Positions 52,703 to 61,793 are shown, counted from the stretch's first letter. The stretch is DNA of 64,000 bases from Planctomycetaceae bacterium (GCA_947492385.1 CANLMX010000005.1:1-64000), one strand, 5' to 3'. Notes: generated from the sequence alone by a model not told the origin. A program made the numbers and translations.

Positions 52703-53491
52703 TCAGTGCGCGCGACGCCGGCGGGACGCGCGGCCTGCGAGGCCGAGCAGCGCGAGGGCCGCGGGGCCCGGCACCGGGGTGCCCTGGCCGAACAGCATGA
52801 CCGCACCCGAGGCGCTCGGTTCCGGCGCCTGCGCGAGGCCGATCCACCGGCCCCACTCGCCGGGCTGGTTCGCGCGCGTGCCGTACGCCTGGGTCGCGGG
52901 ATTGCCACCGTCGAACTCGCCGTCGACCCACGCGAAGGCGTCGCCCTCGGCATTGTCGAGGACGCCGCCGATCGTGATCATGTAGTCGCCCGCGGCCAGC
53001 TCGAACGCGCCCGAGAGCGCCGCGTCCATCTGGAACACGGGCGACAGGGTGCCGTCGATGTCGACGTTGTTGCCCGTGGCCACCTGGCTGAACTGGCTGC
53101 GGCTCAACGTCCAGATCGCCTGCTGCGAGGTCTCGCCCTCGGCAAGCGGGAACTCGGGGTTGCCCGGCGTGATGCGGAAGATCGCGACCTGGATCGCGAT
53201 GATGTTCGAGCTCAGCTCCGCCTGCGAGCCGCCGAAGATGTATTCCGATACGCCCCAGAAGCGCATCGACTTGACGGTGAAGTCCGTCACCTGGCTGAAC
53301 CGCTGGCCCAGCGCGAACGAGTAGAAGTAGTCGCCCTCGCTGTCGTAGGCATCTGAGAAGACGGCCTGGTCAAGCCCGGTGGCCGCATCCGTCGCGGGCG
53401 CGTTCGAATAGAGAAGCGTGTTCGAACCGTCGAGCGCGTGCGCGCTGCTCGCGGCGATGGCCAAGGCTGCAATGGCGAATGTCTGTCGCAA
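52703..53491 (-). CDS. Secreted PEP-CTERM-type protein
   Basis: 262 residues. No ATG or GTG fits; TTG at 53491 starts a good signal peptide (RQTFAIAALAIAASSAHA) and has a GGAAGGAAAGGG ribosome site just upstream. The mature part is acidic, rich in Ser/Gly/Phe and beta-prone (GDYFYSFALGQRFSQVTDFTV; ELAAGDYMITIGGVLDN), with a likely adhesive or coat-like fold. The tail is the sorting signal PVPGPAALALLGLAGRASRRRRAH. Function is unknown. The upstream 192 nt hold a complex inverted repeat. Confidence 0.82.
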   Translation of the reverse strand: MRQTFAIAALAIAASSAHALDGSNTLLYSNAPATDAATGLDQAVFSDAYDSEGDYFYSFALGQRFSQVTDFTVKSMRFWGVSEYIFGGSQAELSSNIIAIQVAIFRITPGNPEFPLAEGETSQQAIWTLSRSQFSQVATGNNVDIDGTLSPVFQMDAALSGAFELAAGDYMITIGGVLDNAEGDAFAWVDGEFDGGNPATQAYGTRANQPGEWGRWIGLAQAPEPSASGAVMLFGQGTPVPGPAALALLGLAGRASRRRRAH

Positions 53492-53576
53492 CGCGACACC
53501 CTTTCCTTCCTCTTGACCGTGACTGACTGTCAGCGGGTCCCGGGTGCGTGGGGCAACCAAGACGAGAGGAGGATGG

Positions 53577-53622
53577 CTCGCAATCCGTGACTTGCAACCG
53601 GAATCCCCGTGGGGATTGCGAG
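53577..53622. repeat. Inverted repeat between the GH57-like and PEP-CTERM genes
   Basis: Arms CTCGCAATCC / GGATTGCGAG (10 bp, perfect). Inside is AATCCCC-GT-GGGGATT, and CCGTGA/TCACGG offers an alternative pairing out to 53631. It lies 61 nt after the GH57-like stop codon on the minus strand; terminator or regulator of the PEP-CTERM gene. Confidence 0.5.
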
Positions 53623-53683
53623 AAATCACGGTTCCGGGTGGCGTCGCTCCGGCGTGCCCGGATGCAGGCGCGTTATTGGGACA

Positions 53684-56437
53684 TCACCCGCACGGTCCCC
53701 ATGCCCCAAGCAGCACGCCGAGGTCCACGCCGTCGACCGCACCGTCGTCATTGAGGTCACCTGCGGATGTCCCGGCGCCCCATGCGCCGAGCAGTGCACC
53801 CAGGTCCACGCCGTCGACGGCGCCGTCGCCGTTCAGGTCGCCCGTGCAGCACCCCGCGTCCGTGAGCCCGCACAGGTCGACCACGGCGTACTCGGCGGCA
53901 TCGAGCGTGCCGTTGCCGTTGACGCTTGCAGGCACCTGCTGCGCGGCCTGCAGCGCGCCGGCATTCGCATTGCCGTAGACGACGGCCGCAAGCGAGATGC
54001 GCTCGGGCAGGGTTCCGAAGAGCGACGCCAGGTCCACGGTGCCCTCGAGCACGCCGCCATTGGCGCCGGTGGCGCTGCGGGCGCCCCATGCCGTGCTGAC
54101 GTTGGCTGCGGCGTCGAACCATCCGCTCCACGTGTTGTCGTTCTCGTCGGCCACGAAGGCCTTCCACTGCGCCGCCTGCCCGGCCTTCGCCCACCACGCG
54201 GCGCGCAGCGCTCCGGGCACCGCGTCGCCGATCGCGACGAACACGTCGTTGCCCTCGCCCGCGTCCTGGGTGGCCACGTAGAGCGTTGAGCCGTCGAGCT
54301 TCGCCCAGAGCGTCCGTCCGCCGTTCGTGCCGACCACGGTTGCGCCCGCATCGAGCTGACCGTCCATCGCGAACGAGCCCGTCCCGCCGCCGCCGCCCCC
54401 CGGGCCTTGGCCGCTGCCCGTCCCCACCCAGACGTGCTGGATGGGGCTCCGCTTCACGTTCCCGAGCGCGTCGGTCGCCTCGACGTAGTAGTCGATGAGC
54501 TTGCCCGCCTGGCCCGCGATGGTGGCGTACGCCTGCTTCGCGATGGCGTTGGGCATCTCGAAGAAGTCGATCGAGCCGCTGCTGAAGAAGTTGCCCGCAG
54601 GGAAGTCGCGAAGCGTCATCGCGGCCGACTGCCACGCGCCCACGCCGGCGCCGCCCGCATAGGTCTCGTTCTCGGTGCCCGACATCGGGTTCGCCCCGTC
54701 GAGGTCGACGCGCCACTTCAGCGTGACCGACTGCAGGCCGGCGGTGTCGTGGACGAACGTCCACACGATGAAGTCCGGCCCGTAGTTCTTCTGCTGGTAG
54801 CCGTGGTGCGGGCCGAAGTTGGTGCCACCCGGGTTCCACGGGTGGCGCTGCGGGATCCACACCGTGGGCGCGGTGCGGTCGACTGCGCCCGCGGAAGCAG
54901 ACGCCGCCTGCACCAGCGCCTCGTTGCACGCGACGGTCGGCTTCACCTCCATGTCGAGCGCGGTGCCGTAGTACATGTAGCCCGAGTTCAGGGCGCCGAG
55001 GAAGTAGTGCCACGCGCGTTCGCTGGCCCGGGTGCCCGACTGCGGTCGCAGCACGTGCGCCATGCGCACGGCGTTGCCCCGGTCCGCGTCGGCCTGCTCG
55101 GCAAGGTCGACCGCGTTCTGCGCAGCGGTGATCACGGCCCAGTTGCGGATGTCCTCGGCCCATCCGTTGGCGATGTCGATCTGGCCCTGCGAGTTCACGG
55201 GCGGCCAGTTCCAGTTCAGGAACTGCGGCGCGCCGAAGTCGCCGTCCGCGTTCACCCAGGCGCCGTCCTCGACGTGCACGACGTCGGACGCCGGCACCGG
55301 ATGGTTGGCCAGGTAGCGCTGCACCACGGTGGGCACGTAGCCCGAGCCATTCGCGGCGGAGACGAAGTTCGGGACGGCCTCCATGTAGTACGAGTAGCCG
55401 CCGCCCCAGGCGTTGTCGCCGTCATGCGACAGGACCACCAGCATCGGCCGGTTCGGGTCGTTGCGCGGCTCGAGGCGGTTGAGGTTGTCGATGCCGAGCG
55501 GCGCGTAGCCATCGAGCCACCCCAGGCTCTGCGAGCACGGGACGACGATGATCTCGCTGCCGGCCCCGGTGGACGGGTTCACGTAGCGCGCGCGGTGCGG
55601 GGTGTGGCCGAAGGGCACGGCCTCGGCAGGGCCGCAGCCGCGGCTGATCGACATGCGGTCGAAGTGCACGCCCGCGTTGTTCAGCTGGTCGGCCTTGTTC
55701 GGCGGGTCGCACTGCACGCCGCCCGACCCGTACTGCACGGGGAAGTCGGGGCATGCACGCGAGAGCTTCTCGCTCGAGACGAACGACCACTGGATGCCCG
55801 CTTCCTGGAGCAGCGGGATCAGGCGCATGCTGAATGCCATCTCGCTGGGGAAGAAGCCGACGCTCTGGCCTGGGCTCGAGCCCCATGCCTCCGGGTACAC
55901 GGCCTTGTAGAGGGCCAATTCCTTCCGCACCGCGCTGTCGTCGATGAGCGGGAGCAGCGCGTGGTGGAACGAGAACTGCACGATGTCCATGCGCGGGACC
56001 GCGGGCGTGCCCGATGTGGCCCAGCCCCGCGACTCGCGCCACGAGTTGAACCACCCCGTCCCGTAGCCGAGCTGCCCGCCAGCCTCGGCGAAGCTCTGGA
56101 TGTTGGCGATGAGCCCGCCGCTGAAGCTGACCTGCGCGCCCGCCTCGGGTGCCCATCGGATCGCGTTCACGGTGTCGCGCGGGCGGTACTGGTACGCGGC
56201 GACGCGGTCATCGAGCCCGAAGATCGCGCGCAGGTCGTTCTGCGGGTTCGTCGCGCCGGCGTCCTTGCGCTGGATGCTCTGCCACGCGCGCTCGTACCGC
56301 CCGTTGTTCTGGTCGGGCCAGTAGATCGGCTGCTCGAGGTGCCACAGGTACGTGAAGTGCGTCTTCTCGGCATGGGCCGAGGCGACCATCGCGGCGGCGC
56401 CGAGCACGGCGCCGAGGGAGCAGGTGGATCGGGGCAT
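53684..56437 (-). CDS. Secreted GH57-like glycoside hydrolase with dockerin-like C-terminus
   Basis: 917 residues. A signal peptide (1-23, ASAHA) precedes a large catalytic region resembling family GH57: motif 1 is FTYLWHLEQPIYWPD, the nucleophile region is VGFFPSEMAFS with its Glu, and the acid/base region is SHDGDNAWGGG with Asp. Around 650-860 come beta-sandwich modules, including a Gly-rich linker and a module starting AMDGQLDAGATVVG. The end holds two dockerin-like repeats (GDLNGDGAVDGVDLGALLGAW and a near copy). Cysteines appear in pairs, fitting an extracellular protein. It likely acts on an alpha-glucan or related polysaccharide; the substrate is not known. Confidence 0.78.
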   Translation of the reverse strand: MPRSTCSLGAVLGAAAMVASAHAEKTHFTYLWHLEQPIYWPDQNNGRYERAWQSIQRKDAGATNPQNDLRAIFGLDDRVAAYQYRPRDTVNAIRWAPEAGAQVSFSGGLIANIQSFAEAGGQLGYGTGWFNSWRESRGWATSGTPAVPRMDIVQFSFHHALLPLIDDSAVRKELALYKAVYPEAWGSSPGQSVGFFPSEMAFSMRLIPLLQEAGIQWSFVSSEKLSRACPDFPVQYGSGGVQCDPPNKADQLNNAGVHFDRMSISRGCGPAEAVPFGHTPHRARYVNPSTGAGSEIIVVPCSQSLGWLDGYAPLGIDNLNRLEPRNDPNRPMLVVLSHDGDNAWGGGYSYYMEAVPNFVSAANGSGYVPTVVQRYLANHPVPASDVVHVEDGAWVNADGDFGAPQFLNWNWPPVNSQGQIDIANGWAEDIRNWAVITAAQNAVDLAEQADADRGNAVRMAHVLRPQSGTRASERAWHYFLGALNSGYMYYGTALDMEVKPTVACNEALVQAASASAGAVDRTAPTVWIPQRHPWNPGGTNFGPHHGYQQKNYGPDFIVWTFVHDTAGLQSVTLKWRVDLDGANPMSGTENETYAGGAGVGAWQSAAMTLRDFPAGNFFSSGSIDFFEMPNAIAKQAYATIAGQAGKLIDYYVEATDALGNVKRSPIQHVWVGTGSGQGPGGGGGGTGSFAMDGQLDAGATVVGTNGGRTLWAKLDGSTLYVATQDAGEGNDVFVAIGDAVPGALRAAWWAKAGQAAQWKAFVADENDNTWSGWFDAAANVSTAWGARSATGANGGVLEGTVDLASLFGTLPERISLAAVVYGNANAGALQAAQQVPASVNGNGTLDAAEYAVVDLCGLTDAGCCTGDLNGDGAVDGVDLGALLGAWGAGTSAGDLNDDGAVDGVDLGVLLGAWGPCG

Positions 56438-56499
56438 GGCCCCCAAGGTATGGCGGCGCCGCGGCCGGAGGGAAGCGAAAACAGACGTCGATTCCGCGA

Positions 56500-57969
56500 T
56501 TATCCGCCGCCCGGGCCCTTGCCGCCGGGCTTCGTCATCGCGGTCGGATCCAGCAGGCGGTCCAGGGACTTGGGCTCCACCAACCCGTTGCGGAGCACGT
56601 ATTCGCGGATGGTCTCGCCGCTGGCATACGCCTCCTTGGCCGCCTTCGCGGCGTGGTCGTAACCGATCACCGGCGCCAGGCTCGTGACCATCATCAAGCT
56701 GCGCTCGACGGTCTGCGTGGCCGCAGGGTGCAACTCGAGCCCATCGATGCACTTCGTGCGGAACATGTCGCACGCGTTCGCGAGGAGCTCCACCGAGTCG
56801 ACGAGCGCCTCGGCGATCACGGGCATCGCGACGTTGAGTTCGAGCAGGCTCCCGATGCCGCCGAGCCCGGCGGTCGCGATCGTCGCATCGTTGCCGATGA
56901 CGCGGCAGGCCACCATCATCACGCTCTCGCAGATGACGGGGTTCACCTTGCCGGGCATGATGCTGCTCCCGGGCTGCGTGGCCGGGACCACCAGCTCGCC
57001 GAGCCCGCAGCGCGGCCCGCTCCCGAGCCAGCGCACGTCGTTCGCGACCTTCGTGAGGCTGACCGCCACCGTGCGCAGCAGCCCGCTCGCCTCGACGACG
57101 CAGTCGCGTGTCGCCTGCGCCTCGAAGTGGTTCGGGGCCTCGCGGAAGGCGATCTTCAGCTCCTTCGACAGGATGCCGCACACGGTGCTCCCGAGCTTCG
57201 GGTGCGCATTGATGCCGGTCCCGACGGCGGTACCGCCGATCGGCATGTTCGACGCGAGCACGTCGCGCGCGCGAGCGGCGCGCCGCGCGCCCTCCGCGAC
57301 CGCGGCCGCGTAGCCGCCGAACTCCTGCCCGACGCGGATGGGTGTTGCGTCCATCAGGTGCGTGCGGCCGATCTTCACGTGACGGTCCCAGGCGCGGGCC
57401 TTTGCCGCAAGCGACTTCGCGAGCGCGTCGAGCGCCGGCACCAGGCGGTCCTGGATCGCGACGGCCCCGGCCACCTGCATGGCGGTCGGGAACGTGTCGT
57501 TGGAGCTCTGCCCGCAGTTCACGTCGTCGTTCGGGTGCAACGGGATCTTCGAGCCGATGGGCTTGCCGTTCGAGATGCTCGCGACGTTCGCGATCACCTC
57601 GTTGACGTTCATGTTCGTGCTGGTTCCCGAACCGGTCTGGAAGACGTCGATCGGGAAGTGGCGCATCACCTCGGCACGGCGGTCGGCGAAGTCCTCGAGC
57701 AGGCGCTCGCACGCGTCGACGACCGCGGCGGCCTTGGGGCGCGGCAGGGTGCCGAGCTTCGCGTTCGCCAGCGCACAGGCGCGCTTGAGTTCGAGGTACG
57801 CGGCGATCACCTGCGGCGGCACCGGCCTGCCGCTCACCGGGAAGTTGAGGACGGCGCGCTGCGTGGTGGCGCCGTAGAGCACGTCGGCCGGCACGGTCAT
57901 GGTGCCCATGCTGTCGCTCTCGGTGCGGGTGCGGGCGTGCTGCTTCTTCGGGCTCGTTCGCTTGGCCAT
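56500..57969 (-). CDS. fumC: Class II fumarate hydratase
   Basis: 489-residue TCA-cycle enzyme. The family signature GSSIMPGKVNP is present with its catalytic Ser loop, along with QTGSGTSTNMNVNEVIA, PNDDVNCGQSSNDTFPTA and GRTHLMDATPI (catalytic His). About 15 Lys/Arg/Thr-rich residues at the N-terminus and a Gly-rich tail are extra. A GAGGAA ribosome site lies 6-11 nt before the ATG, with TACCAT further up. It is preceded on the same strand by the MCP-like gene after a 32-nt gap. Confidence 0.95.
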   Translation of the reverse strand: MAKRTSPKKQHARTRTESDSMGTMTVPADVLYGATTQRAVLNFPVSGRPVPPQVIAAYLELKRACALANAKLGTLPRPKAAAVVDACERLLEDFADRRAEVMRHFPIDVFQTGSGTSTNMNVNEVIANVASISNGKPIGSKIPLHPNDDVNCGQSSNDTFPTAMQVAGAVAIQDRLVPALDALAKSLAAKARAWDRHVKIGRTHLMDATPIRVGQEFGGYAAAVAEGARRAARARDVLASNMPIGGTAVGTGINAHPKLGSTVCGILSKELKIAFREAPNHFEAQATRDCVVEASGLLRTVAVSLTKVANDVRWLGSGPRCGLGELVVPATQPGSSIMPGKVNPVICESVMMVACRVIGNDATIATAGLGGIGSLLELNVAMPVIAEALVDSVELLANACDMFRTKCIDGLELHPAATQTVERSLMMVTSLAPVIGYDHAAKAAKEAYASGETIREYVLRNGLVEPKSLDRLLDPTAMTKPGGKGPGGG

Positions 57970-57991
57970 GGGTCGTTCCTCGGGGCGGAGG

Positions 57992-57997
57992 ATGGTA
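57992..57997 (-). promoter_or_regulatory. -10 element TACCAT for fumC
   Basis: TACCAT on the minus strand, 22 nt before the ATG; the leader carries the GAGGAA ribosome site. Confidence 0.45.
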
Positions 57998-58001
57998 GCG
58001 G

Positions 58002-59552
58002 TCAGGCCGGCGCGCGGCCGCCGTCAGCGATCGCATCGCATCGCGAGCGCATCTCGCGCAGCGTCACGTCGACCGCCGAGAGGAACTCGGCCATGGCATC
58101 GGCGCCCGCCCGCAGTTCGCGCAACTCCGCACCGGCCGTCTCCGCGGCCTCGGCGGCCGCGTCGCCCTGTGCCGCGATCGCGTCGAGCGCCGGCATCACC
58201 GACGCCATCCGCTGGATCCCCTCGGCCATGTTGCCCTGGAGCCGTGCCGAGCGCGCGCTCGCCTCCTCGGCGGCGCGGGCGAAGTCCTCGGTCGCGCCGC
58301 CGCCTGCCGCGAGCGCGGCATGCAGCGCCTGCACGTTGCGCTCGATCTCCATGCTGTTGGCGGCCGCCTGTTGCGCCAGCCGGCGGATCTCGCCCGCCAC
58401 CACGGCGAACCCGCGCCCGGCCTCGCCCGCCTGAGCGGCCTCGATCTCGGCATTCAGGCTGAGCACGGCCGATCGATTGGCGATCTGCACCATCGCGTCG
58501 AGCGCGGCGTCGACTGTCTCGGCGCGCCGGCGCATCTCGTCAAGGTGTCTCACGAGCTCGCGCCCGCGCACGATCACGGCCTGCACGCCCGCGTCGATCT
58601 GCGACACCTCGCCGAGCGCTCCCGTGCCGCAATCGACCGCGGCGCGGGCGTCCGATGCCGCGTTGCGTGCTGCATCCGAGGCGCGGCGCGCGGCCCCCAG
58701 TGCGTCGAGCGAGGCACCGATGCCGCGACCGGCGCGATCGGCGAGCTCGGCGCCGGCGGCCATGCGCGCCGGGAGCCGGCTCTCGACGCGACCGGCGGAC
58801 TGGGCGATCGACGCGGACGCCCCGTGCAGCGCGGCGGCGGAAGCGCGTTCGCGCGCCGCGATGTCGGCTTCGTCCCGCAGGCGGCGCGCACGCTCCGCGC
58901 GGGTCCGTGACGCGGCGGACCATGCGACGACGGCCGCGCCCGCGAGGCACGCGAGCCCCACGGGACCGGCGACGTCGGTCGCGGCCTTTGAGGCCTCGGT
59001 GTCGATGCTCGCGGCGTCGAGGTCGATGCCCACCACCAGGCGCACGCGGCCCGACGCATCGGCGAGCGGCGCGAAGCCGCTGTAGAAGGATCCGTAGGAA
59101 TCGACGTACGCGAACGACAGCGGTTGCGACCAGTCGATGGCCGAAACCTCGCGTTCGCTGAACTTCATGGGCTCGCCGATCCCGGACTTGTCCGGGCCCG
59201 GCTCCTCGGCGTCCACCACGTAGGCCATGCCGGAGCGGCTGCCCGTGTCCGGTGCGAGCGTGAACACGAAGCGCACCGGCGCACCGGCCGCGCGCCATGC
59301 GTCGCGCAGCTCGCGCATCCGCGCCTCGATGCGCGCGTAGTCGTCGCCGTTCTGGTCGCGCGCGGCCAGCGCGCGGTCGTTCGCGTCGGGGTCGACCTCC
59401 TGCGTGGCCGTGCGCGCGTAGGCGATGGCCTCGCGCCCGAGGTTCGCCCGCAGCCGCGCGGCCACGGTGGCGTGCGCCGACCACCACGATGCGGCGGTGA
59501 CGCATGCGCCGGCTCCGAGCGCGATGAGGGTCGGTCCGACGGTGGGGTGCAC
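58002..59552 (-). CDS. Methyl-accepting chemotaxis-like receptor
   Basis: 516 residues. A first membrane span lies near 7-25, a periplasmic sensor region about 30-190 (RFVFTLAPDTGSRSGMAYVVD; LSFAYVDSYGSFYSGFAPLADASGRVRLVVGIDLD, cache-like), and a second span near 192-210. The signalling helices follow directly, with the conserved hairpin tip SLNAEIEAAQAGEAGRGFAVVAGEIRRLA (about 367-395). There is no HAMP linker and no che gene is near. It starts with GTG, 6 nt after TACGAT. The signalling part is short and Ala-rich, so it might serve something other than flagellar taxis. Confidence 0.82.
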   Translation of the reverse strand: MHPTVGPTLIALGAGACVTAASWWSAHATVAARLRANLGREAIAYARTATQEVDPDANDRALAARDQNGDDYARIEARMRELRDAWRAAGAPVRFVFTLAPDTGSRSGMAYVVDAEEPGPDKSGIGEPMKFSEREVSAIDWSQPLSFAYVDSYGSFYSGFAPLADASGRVRLVVGIDLDAASIDTEASKAATDVAGPVGLACLAGAAVVAWSAASRTRAERARRLRDEADIAARERASAAALHGASASIAQSAGRVESRLPARMAAGAELADRAGRGIGASLDALGAARRASDAARNAASDARAAVDCGTGALGEVSQIDAGVQAVIVRGRELVRHLDEMRRRAETVDAALDAMVQIANRSAVLSLNAEIEAAQAGEAGRGFAVVAGEIRRLAQQAAANSMEIERNVQALHAALAAGGGATEDFARAAEEASARSARLQGNMAEGIQRMASVMPALDAIAAQGDAAAEAAETAGAELRELRAGADAMAEFLSAVDVTLREMRSRCDAIADGGRAPA

Positions 59553-59558
59553 GCGCGC

Positions 59559-59564
59559 ATCGTA
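59559..59564 (-). promoter_or_regulatory. -10 element TACGAT for the MCP-like gene
   Basis: TACGAT on the minus strand, 6-nt spacer GCGCGC, then a GTG start. Confidence 0.5.
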
Positions 59565-59578
59565 GGGCGCGCGACTCC

Positions 59579-59584
59579 TACACT
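59579..59584 (+). promoter_or_regulatory. -10 element TACACT for the 59591 gene
   Basis: TACACT, 6-nt spacer GCGGCG, then ATG; 14 nt from the opposing TACGAT. Confidence 0.5.
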
Positions 59585-59590
59585 GCGGCG

Positions 59591-59824
59591 ATGCATCCGG
59601 GCGTAGAAGGTGAACCGACGGCCGCGGCGCAGGACCTGCTGGTCCGGGCGCTCGCGCTGCGCCGGCACTGGCGGCCGGCGGCGGCGCTCGCCGCGGTGAT
59701 GGCGTACCTGGCGGGCATCATCGAGGGCGCCGACCCCATACAGCAGGATGGGCGCACGGACGTCACGGTGCGCGAGATGCTCGAGCGCGCGCACCCGGGC
59801 ACGATCCCCGCGACGGCCTACTGA
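59591..59824 (+). CDS. Small protein of unknown function
   Basis: 77 residues, no recognised family. A helix-rich N-terminal half (LLVRALALRRHWRPAAALAAVMAYLAG) may be amphipathic or weakly membrane-bound; the rest is acidic (VTVREMLERAHPGTIP). It lies 39 nt before mscL and 38 nt from the divergent receptor gene. The near-start hexamer and the coding-like base use at third positions support it as a real gene, but it could also be chance. Confidence 0.5.
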   Translation: MHPGVEGEPTAAAQDLLVRALALRRHWRPAAALAAVMAYLAGIIEGADPIQQDGRTDVTVREMLERAHPGTIPATAY

Positions 59825-59831
59825 GCGCCGC

Positions 59832-59837
59832 TATCCT
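59832..59837 (+). promoter_or_regulatory. -10 element TATCCT for mscL
   Basis: TATCCT, followed by a 26-nt leader with GGAGGA before the ATG. Confidence 0.45.
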
Positions 59838-59863
59838 CCGCGCCCACACGGAGGATACGCAGC

Positions 59864-60292
59864 ATGGGCTTCATCAAGGAATTCACCGACTTCGCCGTCA
59901 AGGGCAACGCACTGGACCTGGCGGTCGGCGTGATCATCGGCGCGGCATTCGGCAAGGTCGTCAACTCGATCGTGACCGACATCTTCATGCCGCCCCTCGG
60001 CTGGGCCATCGGCGGCGTGAACTTCAACGAGCTGCAGTGGATCATCCGTCCGGCCGTCGAGGCCAAGGACGGCGTGGCCGCCCAGGCCGCGGTCGCCATC
60101 AAGTACGGGGCGTTCATCGACACGGTGATCCAGTTCCTGATCATCGCGTTCAGCGTCTTCGTCGCGATCAAGTTCCTGAACAAGCTCACGTCGCTGCGCG
60201 ACCTCGAAGATCTGAAGAAGCTCTCGGAGATCGCGACCAAGGCGACAGACCGCGTGGCGGGCGCCACCGGGCTCGGCGACGGGAAGAAGTGA
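59864..60292 (+). CDS. mscL: Large-conductance mechanosensitive channel
   Basis: 142-residue inner-membrane channel that opens under membrane tension to release solutes. MGFIKEFTDFAVKGNALDLA is the amphipathic N-terminal helix and start of TM1, GVIIGAAFGKVVNSIVTDI is the pore-lining TM1, IDTVIQFLIIAFSVFVAIK is TM2, and LTSLRDLEDLKKLSEIA the cytoplasmic helix. The length is normal for MscL. A GGAGGA ribosome site 9 nt upstream supports the ATG. Confidence 0.96.
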   Translation: MGFIKEFTDFAVKGNALDLAVGVIIGAAFGKVVNSIVTDIFMPPLGWAIGGVNFNELQWIIRPAVEAKDGVAAQAAVAIKYGAFIDTVIQFLIIAFSVFVAIKFLNKLTSLRDLEDLKKLSEIATKATDRVAGATGLGDGKK

Positions 60293-60325
60293 CGCCTCGG
60301 CGCGGGCGCGTCCCGTGCCCGCCGT

Positions 60326-61765
60326 TCAGCCCACGCGCCAGCTGACGTACCGCAGGTCGAGGTATTCCTCGATCCCCTGGCGGCCGCCCTCGCGGCCGAG
60401 TCCGCTGTGCTTCACGCCGCCGAAGGGTGCCTGCGCGGTGGCCGGCAGTGCGTCATTGACCCCGACGATCCCGTACTGCAGCTCCTCGGTCATCCGCACG
60501 ATCCGGGCGCCGTCGCGGGTGAATACGTACGCCGCGAGCCCGTAGGGCGTGTCGTTGGCGATCCGCAGCGCGTCGGCCTCGTGGTCGAACGCGCACACGG
60601 GTGCGACCGGACCGAAGGTCTCTTCCCGGAAGCAGCGCATCGCGGGCGTGACGCCCACGAGCACGGTGGGCTGCATGAAGCGGTCGGCGCATCCAGCGAC
60701 CGCGGCGCGCGCGCCGCCGGTCGTGGCGCGCGCGCCGAGCGCACGCGCGTCGGCGACGTGCGCCTCGGCCTTGCGCAGTCCCGCGTCGTCGATGAGCGGC
60801 CCGATCTGCGTGCCTGCCGCGCGCCCGTCGCCCACCTTCAGCGCGGCCACCGCGGCGGTCAGTCGGTCCACGAATGCGTCGTGCACGCCGCGCTGCACCA
60901 GGAAGCGGTTGGCGCACACGCACGTCTGCCCCGCGTTGCGGAACTTGCTCGCCATGGCGCCCGCGACCGCGGCATCGAGGTCCGCGTCATCGAACACGAT
61001 GAAGGGTGCATGGCCGCCCAGTTCGAGCGACATGCGCACCACCTGCTCCGCGCTCTGGCGGAGCAGGATGCGGCCGACCTCGGTGCTGCCGGTGAAGCTG
61101 ACGTGGCGCACATGCAGGGTGTCGAGGAACGCCGACGCGATCGCCGGAGCGTCTGTGCCCGGAACCACGTTGAGGACGCCTGCTGGCAGGCCGGCCTCTC
61201 CGGCGAGCGCGGCGATGGCCAGCGCCGAGAGCGGCGTCTGCTCGGCGGGCTTCACCACCTGCGTGCAGCCGGCCGCAAGTGCGGGACCCATCTTGCGCGT
61301 CACCATGGCGATGGGAAAGTTCCACGGGGTGATGGCCGCTGCGACACCGCATGGGCGTCGCAGCACCAGCAGCCGCTTCGCCGGGTCGGACGCGGGGATC
61401 GTCTCGCCGTAGACGCGCTTGCCTTCCTCGGCGTACCACTCGAGGAAGCTGGCCGCGTAGGACACCTCGGTGCGCGCCTCGGCCAGGGGCTTGCCGCACT
61501 CCTGGCTGCAGAGGTCGGCCAGGCGCTCGGCGTCGCGGTGCATGAGTTCCGCAATGCGGCGCAGGTGCCGCGCCCGTTCGATGGCGGCCAGCGACTTCCA
61601 CGCGGGGAATGCGCGTGCGGCCGCATCCACGGCCGCCCGCGCGTCGCCCGCGCCGCCTTCGGCAACCTGCGCGACGATTGCGTCGGTGGCCGGGTTGCGG
61701 ACGGCGAAGGTGCGCCCGTCGCGTGCGGGCACGAAGGCGCCATCGATGAAGCATGCGGTGTGCAT
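60326..61765 (-). CDS. gabD: NAD(P)+-dependent succinate-semialdehyde dehydrogenase
   Basis: 479-residue aldehyde dehydrogenase closely patterned on GabD. Cofactor region is TPWNFPIAMVTRKMGPALA and FTGSTEVGRIL; the catalytic Glu is in LELGGHAPFIVFDDADLD and the catalytic Cys in NAGQTCVCANRFLVQ. The sequence tracks E. coli GabD along its length. No GABA transaminase lies near. The ATG at 61765 is preferred; the longer frame to 61837 is non-conserved. The STAS gene ends 28 nt upstream on the same strand. Confidence 0.9.
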   Translation of the reverse strand: MHTACFIDGAFVPARDGRTFAVRNPATDAIVAQVAEGGAGDARAAVDAAARAFPAWKSLAAIERARHLRRIAELMHRDAERLADLCSQECGKPLAEARTEVSYAASFLEWYAEEGKRVYGETIPASDPAKRLLVLRRPCGVAAAITPWNFPIAMVTRKMGPALAAGCTQVVKPAEQTPLSALAIAALAGEAGLPAGVLNVVPGTDAPAIASAFLDTLHVRHVSFTGSTEVGRILLRQSAEQVVRMSLELGGHAPFIVFDDADLDAAVAGAMASKFRNAGQTCVCANRFLVQRGVHDAFVDRLTAAVAALKVGDGRAAGTQIGPLIDDAGLRKAEAHVADARALGARATTGGARAAVAGCADRFMQPTVLVGVTPAMRCFREETFGPVAPVCAFDHEADALRIANDTPYGLAAYVFTRDGARIVRMTEELQYGIVGVNDALPATAQAPFGGVKHSGLGREGGRQGIEEYLDLRYVSWRVG

Positions 61766-61793
61766 CGGGGGTTCCGTCGGGTTGCGGACGGCT

